A DNA stretch of 64,000 bases from Hyphomicrobium sp. (GTDB lineage: Bacteria > Pseudomonadota > Alphaproteobacteria > Rhizobiales > Hyphomicrobiaceae): positions 1 to 64,000 of the forward strand of contig NZ_JAIELN010000012.1 of the NCBI RefSeq assembly GCF_019753045.1, given 5' to 3'. The notes under the pieces were generated by a model. It ran no database searches. It was not told the origin of the DNA and worked only from the letters and a program-made list of their open reading frames with translations. The stretch's first letter is position 1, and the number at the start of each line of letters is the position of its first letter. This document shows, piece after piece, positions 27,750 through 34,539 of this stretch. Made by a program: the position numbers and the translations under genes.

Positions 27750-29081
27750 ATGGCAAGGCACGTCGAGCAAGCACGGCCGCAGAAGCGGAATGGGTACTGG
27801 TATCTGGTGCGGGTGGTGCCGCAGGAGCTGGCAGAGCTGGACACGCGCGGCAAGGTTGTCGTTTCCACGCATATTCGAATAGCCGATGATCCTTATGCGG
27901 TGTCGGCAAGACCGGCGGTGGCGAAGCTTGATCGGGTGCTTCAGGAGTTCTGGGCGGATTTGCGCGCCGGCCGCGATCCATCGGCGCAAAAGACTTTTGA
28001 GAAAGCCGTGAAGCGTGCCCGCGATCTGGGCCTCACCTACATCGAAAAGTCCGAGCTCATGCAACTGAGCCTTGATGCGCTGGTGGAGCGGTTGGCGCTG
28101 CTCAAGCCCCTGACCGAGCAACAGCACAAGGATACCGCCGAAGTGGTGTGCGGGATGGTGCCTTTCCCGGGGACCAAGATTTCCGAGCTTGTTGATGAAG
28201 CCGAAAAATTGAAACAGGCTGAGCTAAACGGGATGTCGCCGAACCAAAGAAAGAAGTGGCGGAAAGCGCGGGAGAACGCCGTCAATCTATTCATCGACGT
28301 GATTGGGGGAGACAAGGCCCTTAAAGAAATATCGCGGGACGACGTGTTGGAATATAGGCAATTTTGGACGGACAGGATCGTGTCGGGAGAGGTCGTAACC
28401 GATACGGCAAACTCAAATTTGTTCCGCCTCAGCGGGATATTCTCGACCGTGAACAAGTTGAACCGATTGAAGTTGGACGCCGTTTTTGAGGACATCAAGA
28501 TTGCGGGGCCGGAGTATGAGGCCCGCTTTCCTTATTCGACGGATTTTATTCAGGACAAGTTTCTCGCGGAGGGGATGTTTGATGGTCTCAATGATGAGGC
28601 GCGCCGGATTATCTACGTGATTGTGGAAACGGGTCTGCGGTTGTCCGAAGCCGCGAATTTGGATGAGAAGACCATTTTTCTGGATGGGGATATTCCTCAC
28701 GTGTCCGTTGAGCCCAATGGGCGCAAGTTGAAGACGGCGGAGTCCAAACGAAAAGTGCCGCTTGTCGGCGTGGCTCTTCAGGCGATGAAGGCCCAGCCCA
28801 AGGGGTTTCCTCGTTACCGGGACCGCGAGGCATCGTTATCAGCCCTGATCAATAAGGCTTTGGACGCACGGGATATGCGGCCGAGAGGTGCCAAGCAAAG
28901 CGTGTATTCTCTGCGCCATTCATTTTCTGATCGGCTGCGCGCTGTTCTTTGCCCTGATAAAACCATCGATCAGTTGATGGGGCACGCGCGCAAGGGCATG
29001 CGTTACGGCGAGGGTGTGGACCTTCCGGTGGCGCAAAAGGTTTTGAATCAGATTGTGCTTCGCGGCCCTTCACGGATCTGA
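27750..29081 (+). CDS. int: Tyrosine-type site-specific integrase
   Basis: A 443-residue integrase that would catalyse insertion at tRNA-Arg. The N-terminal part opens with KRNGYWYLVRVVPQELAEL, as in integrases with a DUF6538-like head. A SAM-like core-binding region follows, and the catalytic domain starts near VETGLRLSEAANL, which carries the first Arg. The box II arginine and histidine are in YSLRHSFSDRLRAV. MGHARKGMRYGEG provides the late His and Tyr region. It is the first gene inside the island and reads away from the tRNA. Its stop overlaps the 3' end of the next, convergent gene by 12 bases. Confidence 0.93.
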   Translation: MARHVEQARPQKRNGYWYLVRVVPQELAELDTRGKVVVSTHIRIADDPYAVSARPAVAKLDRVLQEFWADLRAGRDPSAQKTFEKAVKRARDLGLTYIEKSELMQLSLDALVERLALLKPLTEQQHKDTAEVVCGMVPFPGTKISELVDEAEKLKQAELNGMSPNQRKKWRKARENAVNLFIDVIGGDKALKEISRDDVLEYRQFWTDRIVSGEVVTDTANSNLFRLSGIFSTVNKLNRLKLDAVFEDIKIAGPEYEARFPYSTDFIQDKFLAEGMFDGLNDEARRIIYVIVETGLRLSEAANLDEKTIFLDGDIPHVSVEPNGRKLKTAESKRKVPLVGVALQAMKAQPKGFPRYRDREASLSALINKALDARDMRPRGAKQSVYSLRHSFSDRLRAVLCPDKTIDQLMGHARKGMRYGEGVDLPVAQKVLNQIVLRGPSRI

Positions 29082-29267
29082 CATTTCCAGCAGCTGGCGC
29101 GCCCTGGCTACTGGGTTGTCTCGCCGTGCTTCGGCAACGGCATGCTCGAGCCGGCGAAAAATGAATGCGTACTCCGCTCCATAGAGGACGACACAGCGGG
29201 CAGCTTCTCTCAGGGCCATTTCTAGCCGCTCAAGAGGTATGCTTCGCTCGTCGTCGCTCGTTCGCAT
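29070..29267 (-). CDS. Small helical protein, paralogue of 30917-31207
   Basis: A 65-residue protein: LERLEMALREAARCVVLYGAEYAFIFRRLEHAVAEARRDNPVARARQLLEM. It resembles the product of 30917-31207, sharing the pattern of a helix of about 15 residues, a YG or HG turn, a helix with RLE/RLQ, then AK/AR-R-(E/D)-(N/D)-P and an ARxLLxM-like end. The family name and function are unknown; similar small proteins accompany integrases in alphaproteobacteria. It is convergent with the integrase and overlaps its last 12 bases. Confidence 0.6.
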   Translation of the reverse strand: MRTSDDERSIPLERLEMALREAARCVVLYGAEYAFIFRRLEHAVAEARRDNPVARARQLLEMSDP

Positions 29268-29674
29268 AAATGAGCGATGACGTAGGGATTTTAGGGCTTC
29301 AAGAGGCCAGTTCGGTCAGAAATCATTGGGCGTATTGGGGGGAAATGAAACGTAGTTGGGGGTAGGTCAAGATTTCGTGAGTGGTTGAAGTTGTAAGAGC
29401 CGATCGGCCGAACGATTTTCGTTTCGCTATATCTACTGGATGCTTCAAACGGCCGAGGGAGTCAGCCCCCCTGCGAAAGTGCTCTCGGCCGACTTCACAC
29501 AATTTCAAAAAATTACGGCGCGATGGACCGCGTGGGGGCACAGAAGGATGTAACTTCTCCGAGGTGAGGTTTGCTTATGTAGGCTATTAAGAGCGTCAAC
29601 GCGACGACACTCGTTTGGCACCAGAGCGTTCGAGTTCGCGACCACAAACTCCAGCAAGGGATTTAGGGACGCCT
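29268..29674. other. Intergenic, no gene seen
   Basis: About 400 bp of lower-GC DNA. Short open frames on both strands lack ribosome sites and resemblance to any family. The left end must hold the promoter of the small helical protein. Confidence 0.45.
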
Positions 29675-30352
29675 TCAACGCGATTCACATGGCTCCTTGT
29701 TGTGAGCAACGTAAAACTCTTCCAACCTGATTTTAAGCGGTTCGATTACGGACATGTCGGCCAACGAGATGTAGTGGCTTCGATTTATGAGGAGCCGCTC
29801 AACTTCTCTTTTGCAGTATCTCACGGCCTGGGCGCGTCTCAGATTTCCTTTGCCGGCTTTTTCCACCCGCTCCTCGCAGTAATCAAAAAATTTCGCTCCC
29901 CAAACTATTCGCGACTGCAGGTCAATGGCGATATCAAGGTCACCATAGTCAGTCATTCCAGGGTCTATGTAACTTCCGAACAAGAAAGCTCTCTTGACAT
30001 AGAAGGCCAGCTTGCGGTCCGAATTAACCGATTCAATTCGCTCACGAAACTTCCGGAGAATGGCATCTGCCTTCGGCTTGCCGATCCTTGCAACCGCTTT
30101 GGTATAGGCAAACTGGTCTCCCGTAGGGGTGAGAGCAAATGCAGGCTCACTTAGGAGCTGAACTGTCGGATCAACCCTAATCAGACCCTGACCCAATAGC
30201 TTCTCCACGATGGTGATCGCCGCACCCTCGGTCACATTAAGGTGCTTTACTAAAAGCAAATGACAAAAAGAAGTACGATTAACGTATCTCAAGAAATCCC
30301 GTATTTCGAGCATTGTTACGCCGGCAATAACATCGCTCCAATTGACGCGCAT
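29675..30352 (-). CDS. Winged-helix and nucleotidyltransferase-fold protein
   Basis: A 225-residue protein. The first 100 residues look like a MarR-type winged helix (LEIRDFLRYVNRTSFCHLLLVKHLNVTEGAA, then LLGQGLIRVD). The middle carries the polymerase-beta-like nucleotidyltransferase signature FLFGSYIDPGMTDYGDLDIA, with the GS turn and paired acidic DLD residues. The start at 30352 is chosen because AAGGAG lies about 7 bases upstream. The DxD pair and GS are intact, so activity is possible. Such proteins occur as antitoxin or regulator-linked enzymes in mobile DNA; the substrate is unknown. Confidence 0.75.
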   Translation of the reverse strand: MRVNWSDVIAGVTMLEIRDFLRYVNRTSFCHLLLVKHLNVTEGAAITIVEKLLGQGLIRVDPTVQLLSEPAFALTPTGDQFAYTKAVARIGKPKADAILRKFRERIESVNSDRKLAFYVKRAFLFGSYIDPGMTDYGDLDIAIDLQSRIVWGAKFFDYCEERVEKAGKGNLRRAQAVRYCKREVERLLINRSHYISLADMSVIEPLKIRLEEFYVAHNKEPCESR

Positions 30353-30916
30353 GCGCCGTCTCCTTCGCCTAAATTCATTACGAAGGGGCTTACCGATCAA
30401 CATAAGATTTTTCTTTTTAGTAGCGGGAGACCCCCGTCAAACCCAATTAAGATTCGCCCGTTCGAGGGATTCGCGTCAATACGTTTTGAACTCGCGACGC
30501 TCAGAATTACGAAATTGCATAAGCGCCGATGGAATGCACGACAGCACAATTAGTTTCCCCTCGGTTCACTTCGAGTCCCCTACGGGGCGCCAAACCTTTG
30601 GGGTATGGTGCAACCCCGCCTGAATTTCACCTTCCTTTCGAGTCCTCTTCTGGGCACCAATTGGGGTGTGAAAATAGAAAACAACATTATAATCAGTGCG
30701 TTAGCTGGTGTTTTAGATATCGAACAAAAGGGACTCGAACCCCTCATGTCCGAGCCCTTTTAAGAGGGGCCGATCGCACTGCCTCAAATCGGTCTTCAAT
30801 CAAATTGGCAATATTATTCCGAGATTCCAAAATAAGGATTTTGCGCTCTAAAAAAGCGGATAGAACTTGTCATTATCGGCAAAATAAACTTTCGCCCCAT
30901 ATCGCAAAAACACGGA
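30353..30916. other. AT-rich gap with tRNA-3'-end-like fragments
   Basis: No gene is seen in about 560 bp. On the + strand, 30570-30592 and 30637-30659 are two related 23-base segments that start TTCGAGTCC and end in GGGC(G/A)CCA, like the T-loop-to-CCA part of tRNAs (18 of 23 positions equal). On the - strand AGGGGTTCGAGTCCCT (30729-30744) is a perfect-looking T-arm. None has a matching 5' half, so they are not functional tRNAs. They may be remnants of earlier tRNA-targeted insertions. Confidence 0.5.
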
Positions 30917-31207
30917 TTATATTTCTTCGTCTTTCGAAATAGCTATCTCCAAATTCCCCTGCCGTGTGTATAGCATTAGGATTCTATCCGCTTCGGCCAT
31001 GGGATCTTCCCGCTTTGCCTTTTCCAATTCGGCTTGTAAACGATACATCAGTGGTGCGTGCCTCGGGCCATGAAGCTTGACCACGTAGGCGACGAATATC
31101 AGGGCATCCTCAATTTCTGCGACCGTAAAGCTGGTTTGGAGAACTGCACTTGTAACAGGGTGCTCGCAAGTGCTTCTCGAACGCTGATACCGTTTCAATC
31201 TTGTCAC
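30917..31207 (-). CDS. Small helical protein, paralogue of 29070-29267
   Basis: A 96-residue protein starting at a GTG (31207). Residues 28-80 (FTVAEIEDALIFVAYVVKLHGPRHAPLMYRLQAELEKAKREDPMAEADRILM region) align with the 65-residue product at 29070-29267. The N-terminal 27 residues are basic and unrelated, and a shorter product from a downstream start is possible. The function is unknown. It is divergent from the resolvase gene. Confidence 0.55.
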   Translation of the reverse strand: MTRLKRYQRSRSTCEHPVTSAVLQTSFTVAEIEDALIFVAYVVKLHGPRHAPLMYRLQAELEKAKREDPMAEADRILMLYTRQGNLEIAISKDEEI

Positions 31208-31247
31208 TCCACTTATGATGAGACGATCAACCGTCTGCGGAGCTTTT

Positions 31248-31372
31248 CAAAAAAGGGTCCTTTTTTGTGCAGCGAAGTTGCATGATGGTTAGCGCGCTCT
31301 AAGCTAGGAAACGGGCGGTTCGCGTCCTGAGAGAAGCGACGCCTAAGCAACGAGCAAAAGGGACCCCTTTTG
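31248..31372. repeat. Pair of related palindromes upstream of the resolvase
   Basis: CAAAAAAGGGTCCTTTTTTG (31248-31267) is a perfect 9-2-9 palindrome, and CAAAAGGGACCCCTTTTG (31355-31372) is a perfect 8-2-8 palindrome with the same core. They are 107 bp apart, start to start, and end 55 bp before the resolvase ATG. They could be subsites of a resolution site or operators for the divergent genes. Confidence 0.6.
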
Positions 31373-31426
31373 ATAGGTTTTCCACACCATCATTTCCCTG
31401 CAATTTGCGTAAGCGGGCGGCTGTGA

Positions 31427-31876
31427 ATGTTTATTGGCTACGCGCGCGTATCAACGGATGAACAGAGTATTGATTTGCAACTCGACGCCCTTGAGCGGGC
31501 AGGATGTCAACGTATTTTCAACGATAGTGGGTTTTCCGGAGCGTTGAAAAGCAGGCCTGCGCTGGATGAACTACTTGCATATCTGAAGCCTGGCGACACG
31601 CTGGTGACTTGGCGCCTTGATCGGCTCGGGCGCAGCCTTTCGCATTTAATCTTGCTGGTGAACGATCTAGAGGTTCGCGGCATAGCGTTTAAATCGCTGT
31701 CTGAGGCCATCGACACCAGCACCGCGGGCGGGCGCCTTCAATTTCACATGATGGGTGCATTAGCCGAATTCGAGCGCGCACTCATCAGTGAGCGAACAAA
31801 GGCAGGTATGGCGGCCGCTCGACTCAGAGGTGTTCAGCTGGGTCGCCCCAACAAACGGCGGTTGCTCAAAGTATAG
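31427..31876 (+). CDS. Serine recombinase (resolvase), C-terminally truncated
   Basis: A 149-residue resolvase/invertase catalytic domain. The nucleophilic serine is in GYARVSTDEQS, and the conserved arginines lie in LVTWRLDRLGRSL and in ERALISERTKAG. It continues to RGVQLGRPNKRRLL and stops, where complete enzymes have about 35 more residues with a helix-turn-helix. The DNA-binding domain is therefore missing and the protein is probably defective, or depends on another partner for binding. Confidence 0.88.
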   Translation: MFIGYARVSTDEQSIDLQLDALERAGCQRIFNDSGFSGALKSRPALDELLAYLKPGDTLVTWRLDRLGRSLSHLILLVNDLEVRGIAFKSLSEAIDTSTAGGRLQFHMMGALAEFERALISERTKAGMAAARLRGVQLGRPNKRRLLKV

Positions 31877-32130
31877 CCGCCGCTAAGAAAATGAGACCGC
31901 TTAGTCCCATTTGCGGAAATTGTCCAAGCTATGGTCGGCAAGGCCGATGCTGCTGCCGACCACGTCTGTTTACAGAGTTATCGCGTCAAGATGTCGGTGG
32001 TCCCCGATGTCTCGAAGGCTCCGTGGACCTCAATGTCGAGATCACGCTTTTCGCTCGTCAACCCCAGGTTAGTCTTGGCACGATGTCCGACCCGCGACGC
32101 AGGCGCGATCGTGGGTCAATGATCGGACTA
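31877..32130. other. Intergenic, no gene seen
   Basis: About 250 bp between the resolvase stop and the operon promoter. No gene is seen. In-frame sequence after the resolvase stop does not continue a recognisable helix-turn-helix. Confidence 0.45.
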
Positions 32131-32166
32131 TTGACAGCGCCGCCGTGTGTGGTAAGAAATTCTTAC
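32131..32166 (+). promoter_or_regulatory. Promoter with palindromic operator of the nucleotide operon
   Basis: A -35 box TTGACA (32131-32136) and a -10-like TAAGAA (32153-32158) are 16 bases apart. The -10 lies inside the perfect palindrome GTAAGAAATTCTTAC (32152-32166, 7-1-7). The first gene starts 20 bases later. A repressor bound here would block the polymerase; the XRE protein encoded second in the operon is the obvious candidate. Confidence 0.7.
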
Positions 32167-32185
32167 TTGTGGTAATGAGGCGGTC

Positions 32186-32497
32186 ATGACGCGCGAAGAG
32201 GTCAAACAGAAGCTTGTGAACGTGCTGACTACGATTCAGACGAACAGCGGCTTGCCCTGCCCGCCGCTTGACGGATCGGTGAAACCGGCCGAGCAGCTGG
32301 AAAAATTCAACAGCAAGGTCTGGCCGGCGGCGATCGGCATGCTTTCGGCCGAGCTGAATTACGACATCGATGATGACATCAACATCTTCGCCTCAAAAGA
32401 CGGAACGGTCGCCTACACGATCGATGAAGTTGCGGACATGGCCTGCAAGCTGGCGAACGACACTAAGACCACGAAGAAGAAGGAAGCGGCGCAGTGA
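32186..32497 (+). CDS. Acyl-carrier-protein-like protein
   Basis: A 103-residue acidic helical protein, first in the operon. Residues 38-90 align with acyl carrier proteins: FNSKVWPAAIGMLSAELNYDI matches the LDSLxxVELVxxLEEEFxxxI helix II position by position, so Ser43 corresponds to the phosphopantetheine serine. DDDINIFASKDGTVAYTIDEVADMACKL then matches the helix III and IV region. The usual DSL is NSK, which is unusual, so carrier function is inference. It is supported by a holo-ACP synthase gene at the far end of the same cluster. Its stop overlaps the next start by 4 bases. Confidence 0.6.
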   Translation: MTREEVKQKLVNVLTTIQTNSGLPCPPLDGSVKPAEQLEKFNSKVWPAAIGMLSAELNYDIDDDINIFASKDGTVAYTIDEVADMACKLANDTKTTKKKEAAQ

Positions 32498-32868
32498 GTG
32501 AAACGGATGGCAAAAAACGCGCACAGACCGCGAAGCGCATTAGCGAAGCGCGAAAATCGGCGGGTCTTTCGCAGGGGCAGGTGGCCAAGCTGATGGAACT
32601 ACATCGGCCAACGATCTCGGAGATCGAAGCGGGAAACCGCCGCGTCACGGCCGAAGAACTGTCTACGTTCGCAAAGCTCTTCGATGTGACGGTCGGGTGG
32701 CTGCTGGGCGAAGCTTCGGACACCATCGAGACCGATGATCCGCGCGTCCAGCTTGCCGCACGGGAACTGAAGAAACTGAAACCCGAGGATCTGGACCGCC
32801 TGATGCGCCTCCTAGCAAGCATGCGTTCGGATGAAACGCCTAAGGCCAAGCGCGGAGGCAAATCATGA
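32494..32868 (+). CDS. XRE family helix-turn-helix regulator
   Basis: A 124-residue protein. Residues 11-70 form a Cro/CI-type helix-turn-helix (RISEARKSAGLSQGQVAKLMELHRPTISEIEAGNRRVTAEELSTFAKLF), followed by a dimerisation-like helix and a short basic tail. The start is GTG at 32494, overlapping the upstream stop (GTGA). It probably represses its own operon through the palindrome at 32152-32166. The next gene encodes an ImmA-type peptidase, which in other mobile elements cleaves such repressors. Confidence 0.92.
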   Translation: MSETDGKKRAQTAKRISEARKSAGLSQGQVAKLMELHRPTISEIEAGNRRVTAEELSTFAKLFDVTVGWLLGEASDTIETDDPRVQLAARELKKLKPEDLDRLMRLLASMRSDETPKAKRGGKS

Positions 32869-33749
32869 TACCGCAGCTCAAATCAATTGGCTGTGTCGAT
32901 AAGAAGGCCCTCACGCAGATGGCGATGAAGGCAGCCGTCAAGACCCGCGCGCGGGGAGGGCTCGATCAGATCAGCCCCGCCTGCATTTTCGATCTGTGCG
33001 AAAAGCTTGGCGTTCCCGTGCGCTTTACCGACATCAACATGGAAGGCATGTATAGCGGCGGCGAGGCGCCGCGAATCTTCGTGTCGTCGCAGCGGCCGCT
33101 CGCGCGCCGGGTCTTCACCTGCGGGCACGAGCTTGGCCATCACGAATTCGGGCACGGCACGACAATCGACGAGATGAAGGAAGAGGCGGCAGCGCTAAAG
33201 GACGAAAATCCCGACGAGTTTCTGGTCAACGCGTTCTCGAGTTTCGTCCTCATGCCGATCATTGGCCTGCGCGGTGCCTTCGCGCGCCGCCGCACCGATA
33301 TGCACACGGCCACGCCAGCGCAGATGTTCGCCGTCGCGAACAATTTCGGCGTCGGCTACGCTACGCTGGTCACGCATCTTGCATACGGCGTCCTGGAGAT
33401 CGCGGTTGGCCGCGCTCGGGAGCTGCTGAAAGCCACTCCGAAGTCCATCCGGAAGAGCTTGCTCGGCGACGATAGCGCTGACCCATTGTTGATAGTGGAC
33501 CCGTTCTGGCTCGCAAAGCCTATCGATGCCGAGGTCGGCACGTCGATTCTGCTGCCTGCGGGCAGCGCCGCCGGGGGCGACATCCTACAACCGGCAGGTA
33601 CGTGCGCGACCGGCGACATTTACAAAGCCGTTCGACCGGGTCTGGGCCGCGTAGGCCTTGGCGCCGGGAACGAGCATTTTGTGCGAGTATCGAAGAGAGG
33701 TTACGCCGGTCTCGCGAGATACCGGCACATGGAGGACGATGATGTCTAA
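32865..33749 (+). CDS. ImmA/IrrE family metallo-endopeptidase
   Basis: A 294-residue zinc peptidase. The active-site motif is FTCGHELGHHEFGHG, an HExxH pattern with a further His nearby, followed by VNAFSSFVLMPIIGLR, as in COG2856 proteins. It overlaps the XRE gene by 4 bases (ATGA), the classic immR-immA arrangement in which the peptidase destroys the repressor after a damage or infection signal. The C-terminal 80 residues are Gly/Ala-rich and then basic, beyond the core peptidase domain. It overlaps the next gene by 8 bases. Confidence 0.92.
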   Translation: MIPQLKSIGCVDKKALTQMAMKAAVKTRARGGLDQISPACIFDLCEKLGVPVRFTDINMEGMYSGGEAPRIFVSSQRPLARRVFTCGHELGHHEFGHGTTIDEMKEEAAALKDENPDEFLVNAFSSFVLMPIIGLRGAFARRRTDMHTATPAQMFAVANNFGVGYATLVTHLAYGVLEIAVGRARELLKATPKSIRKSLLGDDSADPLLIVDPFWLAKPIDAEVGTSILLPAGSAAGGDILQPAGTCATGDIYKAVRPGLGRVGLGAGNEHFVRVSKRGYAGLARYRHMEDDDV

Positions 33750-34539
33750 GTCCATTGACGCGGACGTGCCCGAAGTGATTGAGGGCGCCAATCTTTCCTG
33801 GGCATGGGCCGATGCCATTCGCAAGATCCAGGGCAAGCGCGGCCATACGCTCTCGCCCTTGCTCATCAGCATTCACGGATTCGATGCAGCGGGCTATCCG
33901 GTTGAAGACCCGGCTATGCGTCAGGATCTCGATGCGCTGCTCGCCGCCCAAAAAGAGTGGGATATCGAAACGGTCGCCTTCACGATCTTTCCCGAGCGGC
34001 TTTACCAGATCGCGGGCGGCGACCGGGCCAAGCTTTTTGACATCTATCGCCGCACCTTCCCGAAATACCAGGCTATGAACCGGCAGCTCAACGGCAAAGG
34101 CCTGTATTTCGAGCGACTGACAATGTTCGGCCGCGGGCCCTCCAACGGCAATCAGCTCGAGTTCATCATCGACCAGTTTTCGGGGCGCAAGGGTGTCCGG
34201 GATTCGATGCTTCAGGCGTCGATCTTCGATCCCGAGCGCGATCACAGCAGCAGCGCACAGCTTGGCTTTCCGTGCCTTCAGCATGTCTCCTTCGTGCCGA
34301 CGAACGATGGCATGGTGACCAACGCCTTTTACGCCACGCAGCAGCTCTTCAATAAAGCCTACGGTAATTATCTCGGCCTCGCGCAGCTCGGCCGCTTCGT
34401 CGCCAAAGAGTGCGGCATGAAGCCAGCCAGACTCAACGTCTATGTCGGCGTGGCGAAGCTTGAAGGAATTGCAAAGTCGGACCCGAGGCTGGTCGCACTT
34501 GTTGATGCCGCCGGAACGCGAATGCAGGCGGCCGCATGA
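33742..34539 (+). CDS. Divergent thymidylate-synthase-family enzyme
   Basis: A 265-residue protein related to thymidylate synthase and dCMP/dUMP hydroxymethylases. The nucleophile cysteine is Cys178 in LGFPCLQHVSFVP, followed at the usual spacing by AFYATQQLFNKAYGNYLGLAQLGRFVA, which matches the ThyA xxGNxxxLAxL nucleotide-binding block with its Asn. A central FGRGPSNGNQLEFIIDQF holds the region just before the cysteine. It is far from the housekeeping ThyA at 7069. ATG 33742 is preferred because GGAGG lies 6 bases upstream. The likely substrate is a deoxypyrimidine 5'-monophosphate, and the product may be a 5-substituted form; that is inference. Confidence 0.75.
   Translation: MSKSIDADVPEVIEGANLSWAWADAIRKIQGKRGHTLSPLLISIHGFDAAGYPVEDPAMRQDLDALLAAQKEWDIETVAFTIFPERLYQIAGGDRAKLFDIYRRTFPKYQAMNRQLNGKGLYFERLTMFGRGPSNGNQLEFIIDQFSGRKGVRDSMLQASIFDPERDHSSSAQLGFPCLQHVSFVPTNDGMVTNAFYATQQLFNKAYGNYLGLAQLGRFVAKECGMKPARLNVYVGVAKLEGIAKSDPRLVALVDAAGTRMQAAA

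Noticed and set aside
30718-30790. A possible complete tRNA on the minus strand around the T-arm at 30729-30744
   Set aside because: No pairing acceptor 5' strand or proper anticodon stem could be found; only the T-arm fits.
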